Positions 24,642 to 37,469 of a stretch of 64,000 bases of DNA are shown piece by piece. This DNA comes from Siderastrea radians (taxonomy: Eukaryota; Cnidaria; Anthozoa; Scleractinia; Rhizangiidae): the NCBI GenBank assembly GCA_964017195.1, contig OZ024892.1, forward strand, positions 11,914,071 to 11,978,070, read 5' to 3'. Positions within the stretch are counted from its first letter, which is position 1. Each line of letters starts with the position of its first letter. Position numbers and translations under genes: made by a program. The notes below the pieces were generated by a model. That model was given only the letters and a program-made list of their open reading frames with translations. It did no database searches and was not told the origin of the DNA.

Positions 24642-27600
24642 TAATAATAATAGGCTTTATTTATAGAGGGTAAACACTTGACATCTTATTCTTATCTGTC
24701 CATTGTATTTTTACTATGACTATCAATAAAGGTATTATATTTTTATTTAAAAAAGGGTAAACACTTGACAGTAGTAGAAAATATACTGGCAACTGCATGG
24801 CCCTCACAGATACCTTAACATTCGTATTAAAGGGGGGTACCCTGGGGAAATGAGGGTAAAGCCCCTTGATAATAAAAGGGTAGAATCTCCTGAAGATGAT
24901 GGGTGGGGTCTGCTAGGAGGAATGGGATTTGGTCTCCTGAGGAGAGACAAGAGAGGATAGGTTCCACTGATGACAGGGAGATGGATAAATCGATTCTTGT
25001 TCACCATCTGATGTAGATAGCTTAGGAACATGTGTTATGACAGACTAATCAAAGTGGATGGGTGGTGGGTAGATTTCCTTTACCCTTAGGGTAAAGGAAT
25101 TAGATTCCCCTAAGAGTAAGGAGATGGGGTGGTTCCCTAAGGACATGGTGGTAGGTAGACTTCCCTTATCCCTAGGGTATAGGGATTGGATTTGCCCAAG
25201 GATAAGGAGATGGGGTGGTCCTCTAAGGACATGGTGGTAGGTAAATTTCCCTTATCCTTAGGGTAAAGGAATTGAAGGGGTGCCTGGAATAAAGCCCTAG
25301 GTGACTTCTGATTAACTGCTAGATTCTCCTTCCAGTTTGTCATGTGTATGTTTGTGAAACAAAGGGGAGAATTTGACATTAGATCAGGAGTCACTTAGGG
25401 CCTTGTTGCACGCACCCCTTCAATTGGATTCTCCCAAGAGTTAGGAGATAGGGTGATCCCCTGAGGACATGGTGGTAGGTAGATTTCCCTTATCCTTAGG
25501 GTAAAGGAATTGGATTCTCCCAAGAGTAAGGAAATGAAGTGGTCTTCCAAGGACATGGTGGTTGGTACAATTCCCTTATCCTAAGGGTAAAGGAATTGGA
25601 TTCTCTCAAGAGTAAGGAGATGAAGTGGTCTCCCAAGGATATGGTGGTTGGTACAATTCCCTTATCCTTAGGGTAAAAGAATGGGATTCTCCCAAAAGTA
25701 AGGAGATGGGGTGTTCCCCTAGGATATGGTGTAGGTAGATTTCCCTTACCCTTAAGGTAAAGGAATTGGATTCTCCCAAGGGTAAGGTGATCAGGGTACC
25801 ATGATGTGTAAATTGGGTGGCTCCACTGAGATTTTACTCCACTACTCTGGGTGGCTCCACTGAGATTTTACAAGGGCGTATGTTAAGAACCAACCTTGTT
25901 TCCAGGGTCTCATCTCTTCCCATCCCTTGAAGCAAGCCTTAGAGAGGGTGTCTCTCACTCATGTCAAGGGATGGGAAGAGATGATACCCTGGGAACAAGG
26001 TTTGTTAAGAACCACTCTCACCTTAACTCATGCAGTGGTGTAATATCTGATATCCCTCCACAGTTACCAATGTCCAGCTGCTCCAAGGTGTCTTTCACAG
26101 GCAGGAGTTTTCTCATGTCTGTTACATATCTACAGCTGTTCATATTAAGTTGTTTAAGGTGCTGCAAACCAACTGAAAATGACACAAATGAAAAAGTATG
26201 TGCCAACCGTCCCCCCACCCCCCCACAGGGTGGGGGATGGTTGGCACTGACTTGCTGGAAGAAGCCTTACTGGAGGAAACCCGAGATAACAATCCCCTTC
26301 CACAAAGTTCTTGGAACAGAAACGCAATATAACACACCCCAGCATAACAATCTCCATTATAACAAACCCACTGCAGGAGTTCAAACTTAAAATCTACTGC
26401 CCTGGTGAAATCCTATGCAGGATTTCTAATCCCATAACATCCTACTAGGATCCTATTAAGATCCTGTGTAGATTTTCTACCAGGGTGACGTTGAATGCAA
26501 AACAGATCTACAGAGATGAATGCAGATACTAAATTATTAAATGTAATTTTAAATTAAATGCTTTAAAAAATCCTTATAATAATTGCATGATAAAGCAAAT
26601 GCCTAGACAAGTGTTTCATCATAACACTAATTTTTTAGGGCAAAATAATTATCAGTCTTCCCCGATGTAACAAAGATTTTGGTTGTTTTCCTAAAAATTT
26701 GTTTTAACAGGGTTTAGTATATAATGAAGCCCAGTTATAACAAACTCATTTTTCCAGTCCTTTGGCATTTCATTGTATCAGGATTCCACTGTGGAAAATC
26801 CCTGAAGAAAGTACAAGTATGAAACTTGAGAAAAGAAAATTCTCAGACTAAACCTGGAATTTGTAGTGAACTTGACAAATGAAAGATTACCAAGATGCTG
26901 GAGGCCTCCTGTGGTTATACTTATCCCTTGGGCATTTATCCCTACTAGCGCATGTTTTCCTATTGGTCCGTCTGGTATGGCATTGTAATCCCACATCCAC
27001 TTGTCAAGGTGCTTGAACTTCACTCCTCCTCCACACCGCAACACCCACTCAGCTGCTACCCTGAAGTATACAGCTATTTCCATTAACCTTGTTGGATTGA
27101 AGCTTCAAGCCTATGCAACAAGACTGCAAGGTGATTGGGCTTTTTAATGAATAAGTTTTCAAAATCAGCAACATTACTTTAAAACAAAGAGCAAAACGTT
27201 ATCACTGACATTGATTTGCTTTCTTTTATCCTACGGCAATGAAAAGCCCAAAACTAAAAAAACAGATAACTATCTGTATCATCGTTTAGTCTCAATCCTT
27301 AAGCTTGGGGCCTTAAATCCAACAATATTAGTTGAGATAGTTACAATAAACTTAGCTGAAAAATAAAAATAGATAAAATGTTTATGAAAGATAAAATAAC
27401 AGAATCGTGTGTTACTCTGGATTAATTAGAGTGCAAAAAATTAGACCAATACTGATGACTTAAAAAGTACATATACCTGTCTGGGCCAAACTCCTCTATT
27501 CGCCTTTCATCTACCCTGTAAGATGAAATTATGTTATAAGATAAACAATTCAATAAAGATTGCTGACACTGCTTTACCAATTGTTGTCTGGGAGGTAAAT

Positions 27601-29282
27601 CTTGACTCATAAAAAGTGACTCAATTTGTTATTATGAAACATAACATGTCCAACTCAAATAAAAATCTTCATTCGGGATCAGTCCACTCCTGTGTTGGAA
27701 TGAAAAAATTCTGAAAATTGCACTTTGGGATTCTTAGGGTCCAGGAATGAGTATCGTTAAATTTGTCCAAGTAAAATGAAAGCTGTAGTTTGGCAACACT
27801 TTTCAAAGACACCCAGAAGCTATATCATGATATTACATTCAAATTCTCCCAAGCTCTCTCAAGCCAATGAGCAATTTTTGTTTTCTGTATACAGGCTTGC
27901 ATTTAAAGCAGAATACCTAAGGAATAAATTACTGTAATCAATACATGACATGTTCATGCCACAGCACCTTTATGACAGTTAACCCTTTAAGCCCCAATAT
28001 CAATATGCATATAATAATTCTCCTTAGTGTTCTCTTTACATTTCTTATGGTACTAGTTGGGAGAATTTGCACAAACACTAAGACATTTTATGTTTGGTGT
28101 CATTTCCTTTATTCTTATGACCTGACTGATTGATCAAGTAGCGATATTGTAAGAAGAAATAAGATGCTTGTCACTGTTGGGGCTTAAAGGGTTGAAAATA
28201 ATAATCAAATTATTGTTTATACCTGTTGAAAACAAAGTTTAGCCACATGTAAAATGATCTCTTTCCAATGAGTTGACCTATTCCTTTATCCCATAACTTC
28301 CTGTTCACTGCTGTCAAAGACTAGATGGTTATGTGAAAAGAAAGAAGACACAAGCTAAGAAATCAGTGAATTCAGTAAGGGATTCATGGTGGAAGAGAAA
28401 AGGACAGAGCAGTCTCCTGCTTCCCACTGACCATTCACTCCTGGTTGCTGCCCTCATCCTTGAAAATTCCACTTTTCTTTTTGGTACTTTACTACTGCAC
28501 TGAATATGTGTACATTATGCAACAAAATTTTCATCACAGAATTTTTGATCAATATTTTCTTCAACTCCAGCTTCTTGCTGTCACACAATGCAATTTTTCT
28601 CCCAGTTTCTCATCTCAATTTCTTTTGAAACTCACCCACGCCACCTGTCTTCCACATATTAGCTCAAGGGAAGGTAAATGAATCCATCCCTTCTTTCCTC
28701 TGGATTTCTGAACACTTGTACATCAACTCTTTTCTTTTCTAATTCCTATAAAGGGGTGTTTTAGGGGGTGGGGAGAGGGAGGGTATTCATCAAGTTGCAT
28801 CTTTTTGGGAACTAGGAATACCCAGATCCCTCTAGCAAGGCATCTGCCAGGAATATGGACAGTTGTCTGTGAATTTACATATGTTTGTCTATTTTCTTCA
28901 GGTATTTCAAATTTTCTGCATAGCACCATACTTTACTTATGCATTCAGTTTTCTGGCTCTCACTGAGTTCATTTGCACATGCCTTGTTAGCAACAGCATG
29001 AAATTGCTTCCAAAAATAATTAAGCGTGACATATTTGTATGGAAATCTTTCATTTTTGTTCGCTTGATTTTTTCTTGTTTCTTTCTTTCCTTTTTTTTTA
29101 ATTGGTTTTGTTTTCTCTTAATATCAGTACCAGTCACTGTCTGGTATAAGTCTCTTTCCTTTCCTCAGTGAAAGATAGCACACCTCAACCATTTGACACC
29201 TCCTGATATATTCATACTTAATTTTATGTCCAGACCAGCAAGTTACTTTCAAGAATTTGAGAAAATTTTCACTTACATTCAT
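24421..29282 (-). CDS. DMAC2L: DMAC2L/ATP synthase subunit s-like leucine-rich-repeat mitochondrial protein
   Basis: Mitochondrial LRR protein related to ATP synthase coupling factor B (ATP5S/DMAC2L) and the complex I assembly factor DMAC2. Minus-strand exons: 29282-29277 (Met-Asn), 28320-28223, 27515-27477, 27060-26891, 26172-26022, 24526-24421; phases match, giving 189 residues. Family blocks: FYMWLNFVFNRVDERRIEEFGPDR then AAEWVLRCGGGVKF, and KWMWDYNAIPDGPI. LRR-like repeats follow (GLQHLKQLNMNSC, TLEQLDIGNCGGISD, KLVKLNLVNTPGI). The N-terminal 30 residues are basic with few acidic residues, fitting a mitochondrial presequence. The start is the only ATG compatible with exon 2 phase; an upstream frame is closed by a TAG and has no ATG. 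DMAC2L versus DMAC2 needs a tree. Confidence 0.87.
24599..24652. repeat. (ATA)n microsatellite
   Basis: About 50 bp of AAT/ATA triplets in the last DMAC2L intron. Confidence 0.95.
25055..25795. repeat. ~86-bp minisatellite
   Basis: Unit with CTTATCCTTAGGGTAAAGGA, TTGGATTCTCCCAAGAGTAA, and GGACATGGTGGTAGGTA; starts of GGTGGTAGGT-type blocks near 25146, 25232, 25470, 25557, 25641 and 25728 give a period of 84-87 bp. In the last DMAC2L intron. Confidence 0.9.
25274..25421. mobile_element. 148-bp MITE inserted in the minisatellite
   Basis: Interrupts one unit of the array. Inverted ends of about 40 bp (GAAGGGGTGCCTGGAATAAA / mirrored before 25421); AATT on both sides (25270-25273, 25422-25425). 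Confidence 0.88.
25895..26002. repeat. Foldback repeat near DMAC2L exon 5
   Basis: TTGTTTCCAGGGTCTCATCT and CATCCCTTGA are mirrored by TCAAGGGATGGGAAGAGATG and CCTGGGAACAA; 32-bp centre. Ends 20 bp from an exon border (26022). Confidence 0.88.
26392..26488. mobile_element. Small MITE with CCCTGGT ends
   Basis: GCCCTGGTGAAATCCTATGC ... TGTGTAGATTTTCTACCAGGG form imperfect inverted ends around AGGATCCTA-type internal repeats. Confidence 0.6.
27983..28191. mobile_element. piggyBac-like MITE, copy D
   Basis: TTAA (27979-27982) CCCTTTAAGCCCCAATATC ... GTTGGGGCTTAAAGGG then TTGA (one change). DMAC2L intron 2. Confidence 0.85.
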
Positions 29283-29440
29283 ATCCAAGTCATTTGTAAT
29301 CCTTGGTCCAGTTAAAATACGTTTTCTCCCAGGCGCAACTTCTGACTCAAAGAGCTTTGACAAGGACTGGAACTAGTTTGGCGCTGACCGCTTGATATCG
29401 GGGTCCCAATCGGGTGACACGCGACTGAAGGAGAATCAAG
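29283..29440. promoter_or_regulatory. Divergent promoter region between DMAC2L and PNN
   Basis: 158 bp lie between the opposed start codons. It contains GCGCTGACCGCTTGATATCG and a CACGCGAC patch upstream of the PNN ATG; no TATA box is obvious. Shared promoter inferred from the head-to-head layout. Confidence 0.55.
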
Positions 29441-32400
29441 ATGGCGTCTGTAGCGGCACTTCAGCGTGACTTGGAATTAGCGAGGGAAGGGCTTAAATCC
29501 GTGGATGAAAACATCAAGAAACTTACCGGCAGAGATCCGTCTGAGTTTAGGTACTTCCTTGTTGCAGTTTTTGATCAAAACTGGTTTAAGGAGCACGTTT
29601 TCCCGTTGTACAGAGCTCCTTTTGATTCGTGAAACTATAAAGGCCTTCGTACATATGCATTCGTCTTGGAATTGCGAAAGCTCTTTTTGTTTGTGTATCT
29701 CTTCGTCATTGTTAATACAAATGGCATTCTTATCATCCCTCGTTTTCCTTCCTTTGCTTGGAATATAAATCTCAAATGATGTTTCTGTTGTATTAAAGGT
29801 AACCGACATTAATTTGACACTTTGCAAACTCAACCCGCTCCCAGCTGGTGGTTTGTATCGACGAGTTTGTCTTTCTGATGTTTTCATTTTTAATCAGTAC
29901 GCACCGTTTTGCTTGTGTGCGAAACGAAACATTTCATTTTTTGCGCTTATTTTGTAAACGGATCTTATCGTTTGTGTGAACAAAAGATCAAAAGTGAGCT
30001 CATTAATAGTGCTAGTGTTCATATGTTGCTGTTCTTCGATTCAGACCGGCAGCAGGGCGACGTGTGATGTTAAAGAGGGACTTCTCAGAGAGGAACATGG
30101 GGCAGGGACCAGCAGCGAAAAGACGCGACTCAACTGGAGCACAGGGAAGGTTAGACTGTCACACTGAGGTTTTTGTGCATTTTTAAATAAATGCAGAGAT
30201 ATGTAGATATGTTGTGGTTCAATTTTATCCTTGGTTCAATTTTCATTTTCCTTTGTTTTTGTGTATGGTAATGTGTAATGTATGATAATAAGTTAAAAAT
30301 AAAGGAAAATAAAAATTGAACTAAGGATAAAATTGAACCACAACATATACACCGTAGAGAGAAGTTGTAGTTGTAGTTGTAGAAAGTAGCTGTAGAGAGA
30401 TATTGTAGACAGAGATTTTTTCAGTTTCTAAATTACAGTAGACCTCCCTTGTCTTGAACCCCAGCTGTCTCAAGTGCCCCACTTTCGCCAACTGAGACTC
30501 ATTTTCCTCGGATTTGCTTATTATTTTTCACTTGTTTACTTTGAGCTATCTTGTGCTCAGTTGTGTGGAGCCCCCCTTTACCACAAGCTAAACTCCTCAA
30601 CAATAGATGAGCTTGGGGAAGGTGCCTGAAAGAATGGTGGAGCCAGAAGTAATTGAGCCGAGCACGTCGGGTAACCATGACAACCCTGAGAGCGGCAACC
30701 ACCAGGCACCGTCACACTGAGAACAGTGGAACAACCATACTTACCACATACTTACCATAACAGGAAAAAGAAAGGGGGGGAAGGGCAGGAAGTGAAAGCA
30801 CGGAGAACCGTCGACTAGCGAACAAGCACGTGAAATGAATTGACCTCAAAGGCCGAACTGTAAACCACAAAATGCCCCTGCGGCAACCCCCCCGGCCACC
30901 CCGCAAGCCCGCCATGTGGAAGACCGCTGACCAGCATTGTCTCGAGTTTAACTTAGCCTAAATTATATTTAGTCACATCAGTAGAGGTACCCTGTAGCCT
31001 TACTTTAGACTCCCTTTGTTAAACTGTAGTAATGTTTAAGATAGAATTTTCTGGTGTTGACTGAATGTCAACAGAATACAACAGGATTTCTGTCAAACAC
31101 ATTTGTCTTTAAGTAGAGAAAGACTGGATTTGGTTGAGAAAAAGAACATCTTGAATGTAAGTAGACAGTTGTCAGTTAAAAAAACTGTTAAGTGTCACCC
31201 TCGTTAAACAAAGTCGATTTATTTATTTATTTTTATTTTAGATAGTCAATACGGATAGTCACTTGTTAGACACGAGATGATTATAACCAACTAATCACTA
31301 CAGCCCCAACAGTGATCACCATCAAAGTTCTCCTCATCATATCAGTGCAGTATAAAACATACAGGTCATGAGAATTTAGGAAATGATTGACCAAAGATGA
31401 ATTGTCTTGATGTTTAGACAAGTTCTCCCAGTGTTGGTAATCATTAAAATCTATGGAGACCAGTAAGGAGAAGTTATATAATGATACTGGGGCTTAATTG
31501 GTTAAGCTCACTATAAAAGGTGTTTCATTGCATCAACTTTTCCAAAAACTGGATATCGTTAGGAGACCAAGGTCTTCTTCTTGTTAAACCTTTCCTTCAA
31601 TTGGTTGTTGCGTAGGTCTTTTGTGTGCTTAACCACTCACCTGTGACACCAAGTCTGGGAATTGAACCTGGAACACGTTTAGTGGGAGCCAAGCACGCTC
31701 GCGACTCCTATAAAGTACAAAAATGTAGAGCCTATTTCTTTTTTGCCTAGACTTTGGAGCCGAGTGGTGACCACAAGGACCTCACAAGACAGAAACCGCC
31801 CTTCCTCACGACTGGATAGTGAAGGTGAAGAAGAAGAAGATGATGCCGACAAGGTGAATGTTGAATGCAGTTCCAGGTTCAAAATACAGATTCTCCATAA
31901 AATGGATTCGAAAATGCCAGTATCAAATACTGAGTGATAATTTTTGTGCTGGAGACAGTTCACCTTCTCATTACCTAAATGTTGACATTTGGAGAAATTG
32001 GAAATTGAGCACTTGAAACTGGGAAATTTTTATTGGATGTGTGTAGTGTAGGGGCATTTCGTAGCTAGAGTTGTAATAATTTATTTTGAAGCTGGGATCA
32101 AAAAAATAAAAACAGGAGTTGATGAGAGTTGGTGCAGAGATTCTTAACTCAATGACTGTACCCATCATGAGTTGGCATTTGGAGGTCAAGGTCACAGTAA
32201 AAGTTTGAGCTCAAGATTCCAGTTCTTGTTCTTGTTATATCCCAGCCCAAAAAACACTTGATTTCATTTGTCCCAATGGTAAGGTAAGGCTGAGTAGCTT
32301 TATTTATTTCAGATTGATGAGGCGTTTTGGGCCTTTAGCAATATAATTTACCAAGAGAAAATTTACCTTCTTTGTTAAGATAAAAAGAAAATAATTGGAA

Positions 32401-33414
32401 AAACTGAAATTGAAAAAAAAAAAAAGAAATATGAAGTACTGGCTATTTCTGCTTTACCTCTTTGCATTTACGTTTTTACAGTAATTTGTCTTAGAGCACC
32501 CTTTAAGCTTTTAAACACAGCTCATATAGAAAGGAGATCCAGGCTTTGGCTCCAGTAGGTGCCCCTGATTTTTTCCCATAATGGGTGGTGTTGACTTGTG
32601 ATTGATTTTGTTTTTCTTCAGCCTGCTATCCAGTCTTCAGTTGTAGCTACACCTACGCCATCTCGTCTCAAGAGAGATGTTATCACAAAAACAGACGATA
32701 AAACAAAGTCAAGGTTTGTCTTCATTTTAGTCGTAAGATTTCTTTAATTTGCAGAAAGAAGTTTTAGTACTTTTATGTGCTTGAATGCATTCACTGATAA
32801 ATGATTTAGTATTGATACAAGTTGCATTTTTCTTCAGAAATAAGAGAATGTTTGGCATGTTGCTGGGTACTCTGCAAAAGTTTAAAGATGACAGCGCCCA
32901 GAAGACCGACAAGGTATAAAAATTGCTAATTAAGTGCTTAATATTTTTTAAATAAAAATTATGGCTACCATTGCGGTAAAGTTGTGTAAATAAACTGTTC
33001 AGTCTGAAACTTGTGTCTATGAATTTGGCTTTTATTTTATATTCTAACCACATAATCATGTATTGTGTAAATAATAATAATAATTATTGTCTTAAAACTA
33101 AAACTGTCTCTTGTTAATCAGGACATACGGAGAGAAGAGATAAACAAGAAGCTCGAAGAAGCAGAAAAGAAAGAGAAAGAAGAATTGTCCTCACAAAGAA
33201 GAGAACTGTTTATAGAACGGAGAGCAAAACAAGCAGAACTGAGTGCATTGCAAAGAAAAGTTGACATGGCTGAACTGGTAATAGAAAAAAATTTCTTGAC
33301 AAAGGGACATTGTTGGCTATAGGGCTACCACATACTTAAACGAAACTACTGTTCATGCAGCAGTCGCATGTTTAAACTGATTATTATTAAAATCTTTATT
33401 TAAACTGATAAAAG

Positions 33415-33466
<52 letters not shown>

Positions 33467-35247
33467 GGTGTAAGATAGAATTCTAGAGCCCTGGCTAAAA
33501 CTGAGATCCAACTCAACATGTGCAAATGTAAAAATCAACCCGTATATTGATTTGGCTAGGAGTTGCGTATACTTGATGTGGCTTGCTTTCACTCTGGTCA
33601 TTGCTAAAAGTTACACTCAAGTTTGCATTGAAGATTTTGGTTCTCCATTAGGCCATCCAATGCATGTAGACCCAAGTAGCTTGTGGTCTTGTCTCCTTAA
33701 TATTTAGTGCTGCCTGAACAACGCTGCATTAAAATGGCTCATTGGTGAGTTGCATCGGCTTACTGGTCTGTTTGGCTTCCCAGTGCAAGTCTGTTGACAA
33801 AGTTGAAATTTCCAAACTCCAACATCCTGCCACTTTTGCTGGGTTAAAGAAGACAGGCTAACAGCAAGAGATGGAGTTTATCTTTAAGCTTGGCATGCTC
33901 AGACCGAGCAGACTTACAATGTACTAGCGTAGATTTTGCTTTTCTATGACTGTGTTTCACTCATGTTTTTATGTGCACATTCTTACTGTGGGGTTTTCTT
34001 TTGGCGTTGCTTGCTCATTTCATCAACAAATTTAATTTTCTCATCCTGTGTTTCTTGTGCATGCATTCCACGCCTGTGCTGTTACAGTTACGTTTTTTTA
34101 TATGGCATAGCTTGCTTTTATACTATCACACTGATGAAGGGCTAAGCCCAAAACTTCTGTTTTGCCTAATTTTTGACACTTTAAAGAGTTTTTCTTTTTT
34201 ACTTACTCTACAAGTGTCACGCATTTTCTGAACTTTGTCTCCAGTTTATGTGTATAACTATGTTTCTAAGCCTATGTGTACCTTCTTAGTATGTGGATGA
34301 AACCTATAAAGTGGATAAAATCCTACTTTTCTGTGATGCTATTCATTCTTCAATTTGTAGGTGATTTTTGAAAACAGAATTTTGCAAATTTGTATTTTTT
34401 TTTTCACTTCAGCAAGAAGAATGGGATAAGCATGGTGAGAAGTTGAGTCACTTCATCATGACAAAGGCGAACCCACCCATCTTCTACCTGCCAGCCAAAC
34501 ATAATGATAAGACACAGAAACTACTGGAGGAATCAACAAGATCTGTGAAAAGTAATTCAGTCATTTTGTCTTAACAAAAACCTTAATTTTAAGTGACAAC
34601 TTCAAGCGTATTTTTAAGATAATTTATAGAGTTGAAAAATTTTTATGTTTTGATACCTATCTATTTGGAGGGGTTTCCTTGTGGTTTTGTTAAGAGAGTA
34701 ACTGGTTTTCAAAGGAAGGAAAAAATTTTGGAATGTTACTTCATAGAAAAGATTTTATTGAGATGCTCAAAGCAGTGTGGTGAAATCGCTTTAACAGCCG
34801 ATCGCAGTTTGGGTTCAAAAACACAGGGAGCTGTCACAGTTTGCCCAGTAATCATGTTAGGCGAATGTAAGAGAAAATAAAGGCAACATAGGCAGCTGCT
34901 TGATTGTAAGCTTGCAAGAAATGTGACATGAATGTTCTTTTTTAGGAGCAATGGCTAAAAGAAGAGCAGAAATTGAAGAGGAGCAAGAAATAGAGGAAGA
35001 AAGAATAAGGAATGCCAGGTTGTCTGTTTCTAATGAGGGTGAGAGTAAAGGAAGAGAGGAAGGGGGTGATGTGGAGATGAAAGAGGAAACTCAGGAGGAA
35101 GGGGAGGGTGGGAAAGGAAGAAAGAGGAGTGAGAGCAGAGATCCTGAGAATGGCATTAGAGAAGAGAAGAGTGCCAGGGAGGAACGACAGGAACGGCAGG
35201 AAGATGGGGTAGAAAACATGGACGAGGAAGAGGGTGAGGTGGATTAG
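29441..35247 (+). CDS. PNN: Pinin, short form without SR-rich tail
   Basis: Nuclear-speckle protein that associates with the exon-junction/ASAP-PSAP machinery and splicing. Exons: 29441-29550, 30045-30149, 31751-31853, 32622-32713, 32838-32913, 33122-33277, 34413-34551, 34946-35247; phases join exactly to 360 residues. The N-terminus ends in [17 protein letters not shown] (pinin/SDK N-terminal motif); [15 protein letters not shown] starts the pinin/SDK/memA domain, followed by a long coiled coil (exon 6, [18 protein letters not shown]) and [20 protein letters not shown]. The tail is Glu/Arg/Lys-rich and ends [11 protein letters not shown]. The vertebrate protein is about twice as long because of a Ser/Arg-rich tail, which is absent here; the stop at 35245 is in good frame. 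Starts 158 bp from divergent DMAC2L. Confidence 0.95.
30208..30346. repeat. Foldback repeat in PNN intron 2
   Basis: TGTGGTTCAATTTTATCCTT (30210-) and TTCAATTTTCATTTTCCTTT are mirrored at 30299-30346. Confidence 0.85.
31286..31501. mobile_element. piggyBac-like MITE, copy E (degenerate)
   Basis: Left end decayed (ACCAACTAATCACTACAGCCCC), right end TGGGGCTTAATTGG before TTAA; the interior CATGAGAATTTAGGAAATGA aligns with copy A. PNN intron 2. Confidence 0.7.
33415..33466. repeat. (ATT)n microsatellite
   Basis: About 45 bp of TTA triplets in PNN intron 6. Confidence 0.95.
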
Positions 35248-37469
35248 GTAGGTTGAGATGAAAATCATTGGAAAAGGCTAGCTAATTTCTAGTTTTGTAG
35301 ATACATACAGTCATGTGAAGTTATCTCCCACAACAGTCTTTTAGCCAGAAGGAATACCATTCGGGAGATCAATGAATGACCAGTGCTGGTGTAATTTGTG
35401 AAAAATTGACTCAAGTATATAAATTTTTGAAGGGAACATGCTACAAGAATGACCAATTAAAGAAATTTCTGGCTTAAAGGTGTTCCCTACCTCCCCCTCT
35501 CGGTTCCCTGATATCCCAACCCTACCTCCACTCTTTCCCTACCCCACCCTGACAGTTTTTTTACAGACAAGTAGGAGTCTAACACGTTCACCTTTGTCCC
35601 TGTCCCAGTCTGTTGCTTCAATCTCAATTTTGAATTTTAAGTGCTTTCAAGTGCTGCCAAGGGAGAGTAAACAAATTCTGATCATCATGACACTGGCATT
35701 GAAGAGAATCTTTTTACAAATTAATGTCACGGACTTAAGAAGTTTTTAAAAGCAAAGTCAGTAATTTATAATAAATCAACTTTGTTGAATGAGGGTGACA
35801 CTTGAGACAACCTTATAAGTGACAAACCTGTGGCCCTCAAATTCTGGATCGAATTGAAATTTGGAAATGTTGGGTTTTGTGATCGTTTTTCTCTCCATTG
35901 AGGTAAAGAACCTTCTTCCATTTACTTTGGGTTCAACATTCCACTTTCCTCACTAGTTCAACTAACTGATCAAACACTAGGAACCTTTGACAGGAAATTT
36001 TTTTAAAATACCCTCATCAAAGTTCTAGAAGATCAGACTGTTGTAGTGAAGGTGGAAAGGAAAGGTAGATATTTAGTGATAAACAGAGGAGTTAAGTTAG
36101 AACAGCTCTTTTCCTCTACCCTTCCTAAAGCAGAGCAGCTTTTAGTTGCGTCTTTTAGTCTTCTAGTTGCGTTCTTTCTATGTGTGAGTGGTATGATTCC
36201 TAGCCTTTTGCCAGACTGACCAACAGAAGCTTCTGAAGAATGAGTGCAGTTATGTAAATTCACATGGGAAGTTTCTGCACTCTGCAAAATTGCATTGGTT
36301 TTAACAATTCTCTACTCTGTATGATGTGGCTTGAGAGAAGACTCAAATGCCATGTGACCAAAACAAATGAAAGTTTTGTAGTAAATGCTGTTACACGATC
36401 TGTTTCATTTTGATTTGTAAACTTTTTTGCATTCAGTTGTTATTCTTGGAAGACAAACAAGTTTGAAGAGCTAATAAAAAGAACATCTTCAAAAGGTTGT
36501 GTAATTTACTGAGATGTTTTAATAAAATGAGTTCTTTTTAAACAGATTATTCAGCTGTCAGTTTATAGTGTTGAGATAGACAGGTATTACAAAAATTGGA
36601 AGCAGAACTTCCACTGAGTACCTGCTCTGTTGCCAAGTGTTGTTGGCAAAAATTAATTATTCAGCCTACACAGCTCACACTGGGGTAAACAATGGGAGAA
36701 CCCTGTTGATATAGCCGGCATCAGGCCAGTAAATTATGACTGTATTGATCTGGTGGCCTGATCAAACAGGTCATTCTAGGTTTACAGAAGAAAATGTTAA
36801 AGTGATCCTAACCGAGGTGGCTGAAAAGGCAGGTTTCACTGTACTTTCTAACATGGCCATGTTCTCTTAACAAATTTAAGTGCACGAAAAAAAAAATTAT
36901 GGAGGAAACTGGTAAGGAGTTATTTTTAATTTGAGGACAAGAGATGACCATAATTTGCCCACTTTAATTATCAACCCCCCCCCCCCCCCCCTCCAAATCA
37001 AAGGTTGTTAGGGTGTTTGGCTATTGCACTCCATCATTATTGCAAGTGGCAACCAGGGCAGATTTTTACCTACATTTATCTGCCCTGGTGGAATACTGCT
37101 GTATGCATTGACTCCTGCATCTGAAAAACTTATTTCTTTGGGAACAAGTGTGCATGACATGACGCAGTGTGACATCAACAAACAACAACAAAAAAAACGA
37201 CAACAATCGAATTAACATCTGATTGGTTGCCATGGCGGGAACAGGGTCCCAGTTATTTGCCTTTTTCCTTGGTTGGCCTGTGTGAGGGACCTGGCAGGGA
37301 AGGCCTGGTGCGGGAAAAAGTCAAAATGGCGGATAGGGCGAGATAGAAAAAGCGGTTGGGCACACATCTGCCGACAATATGGACTGTTTTTGTCATAGAA
37401 ACTCTAGTATTTTGTGAAGAAAAAAGTTAAAAATGAAATTCTAGTTCAAAGAAGTTTAGAAGTAAAAGG
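35248..37469. other. Spacer between PNN and ACTMAP, including PNN 3' UTR
   Basis: No exon recognised. Poly-C run at 36974-36993, small inverted repeat CCAGGGCAGAT...ATCTGCCCTGG at 37052-37088. Candidate AATAAA near 36520. The GC-richer 37240-37430 part probably includes the ACTMAP promoter. Confidence 0.5.

Noticed and set aside
34942..35268. 108-codon minus-strand open frame
   Set aside because: Antisense shadow of the last pinin exon; purine-rich coding sequence leaves the other strand open.
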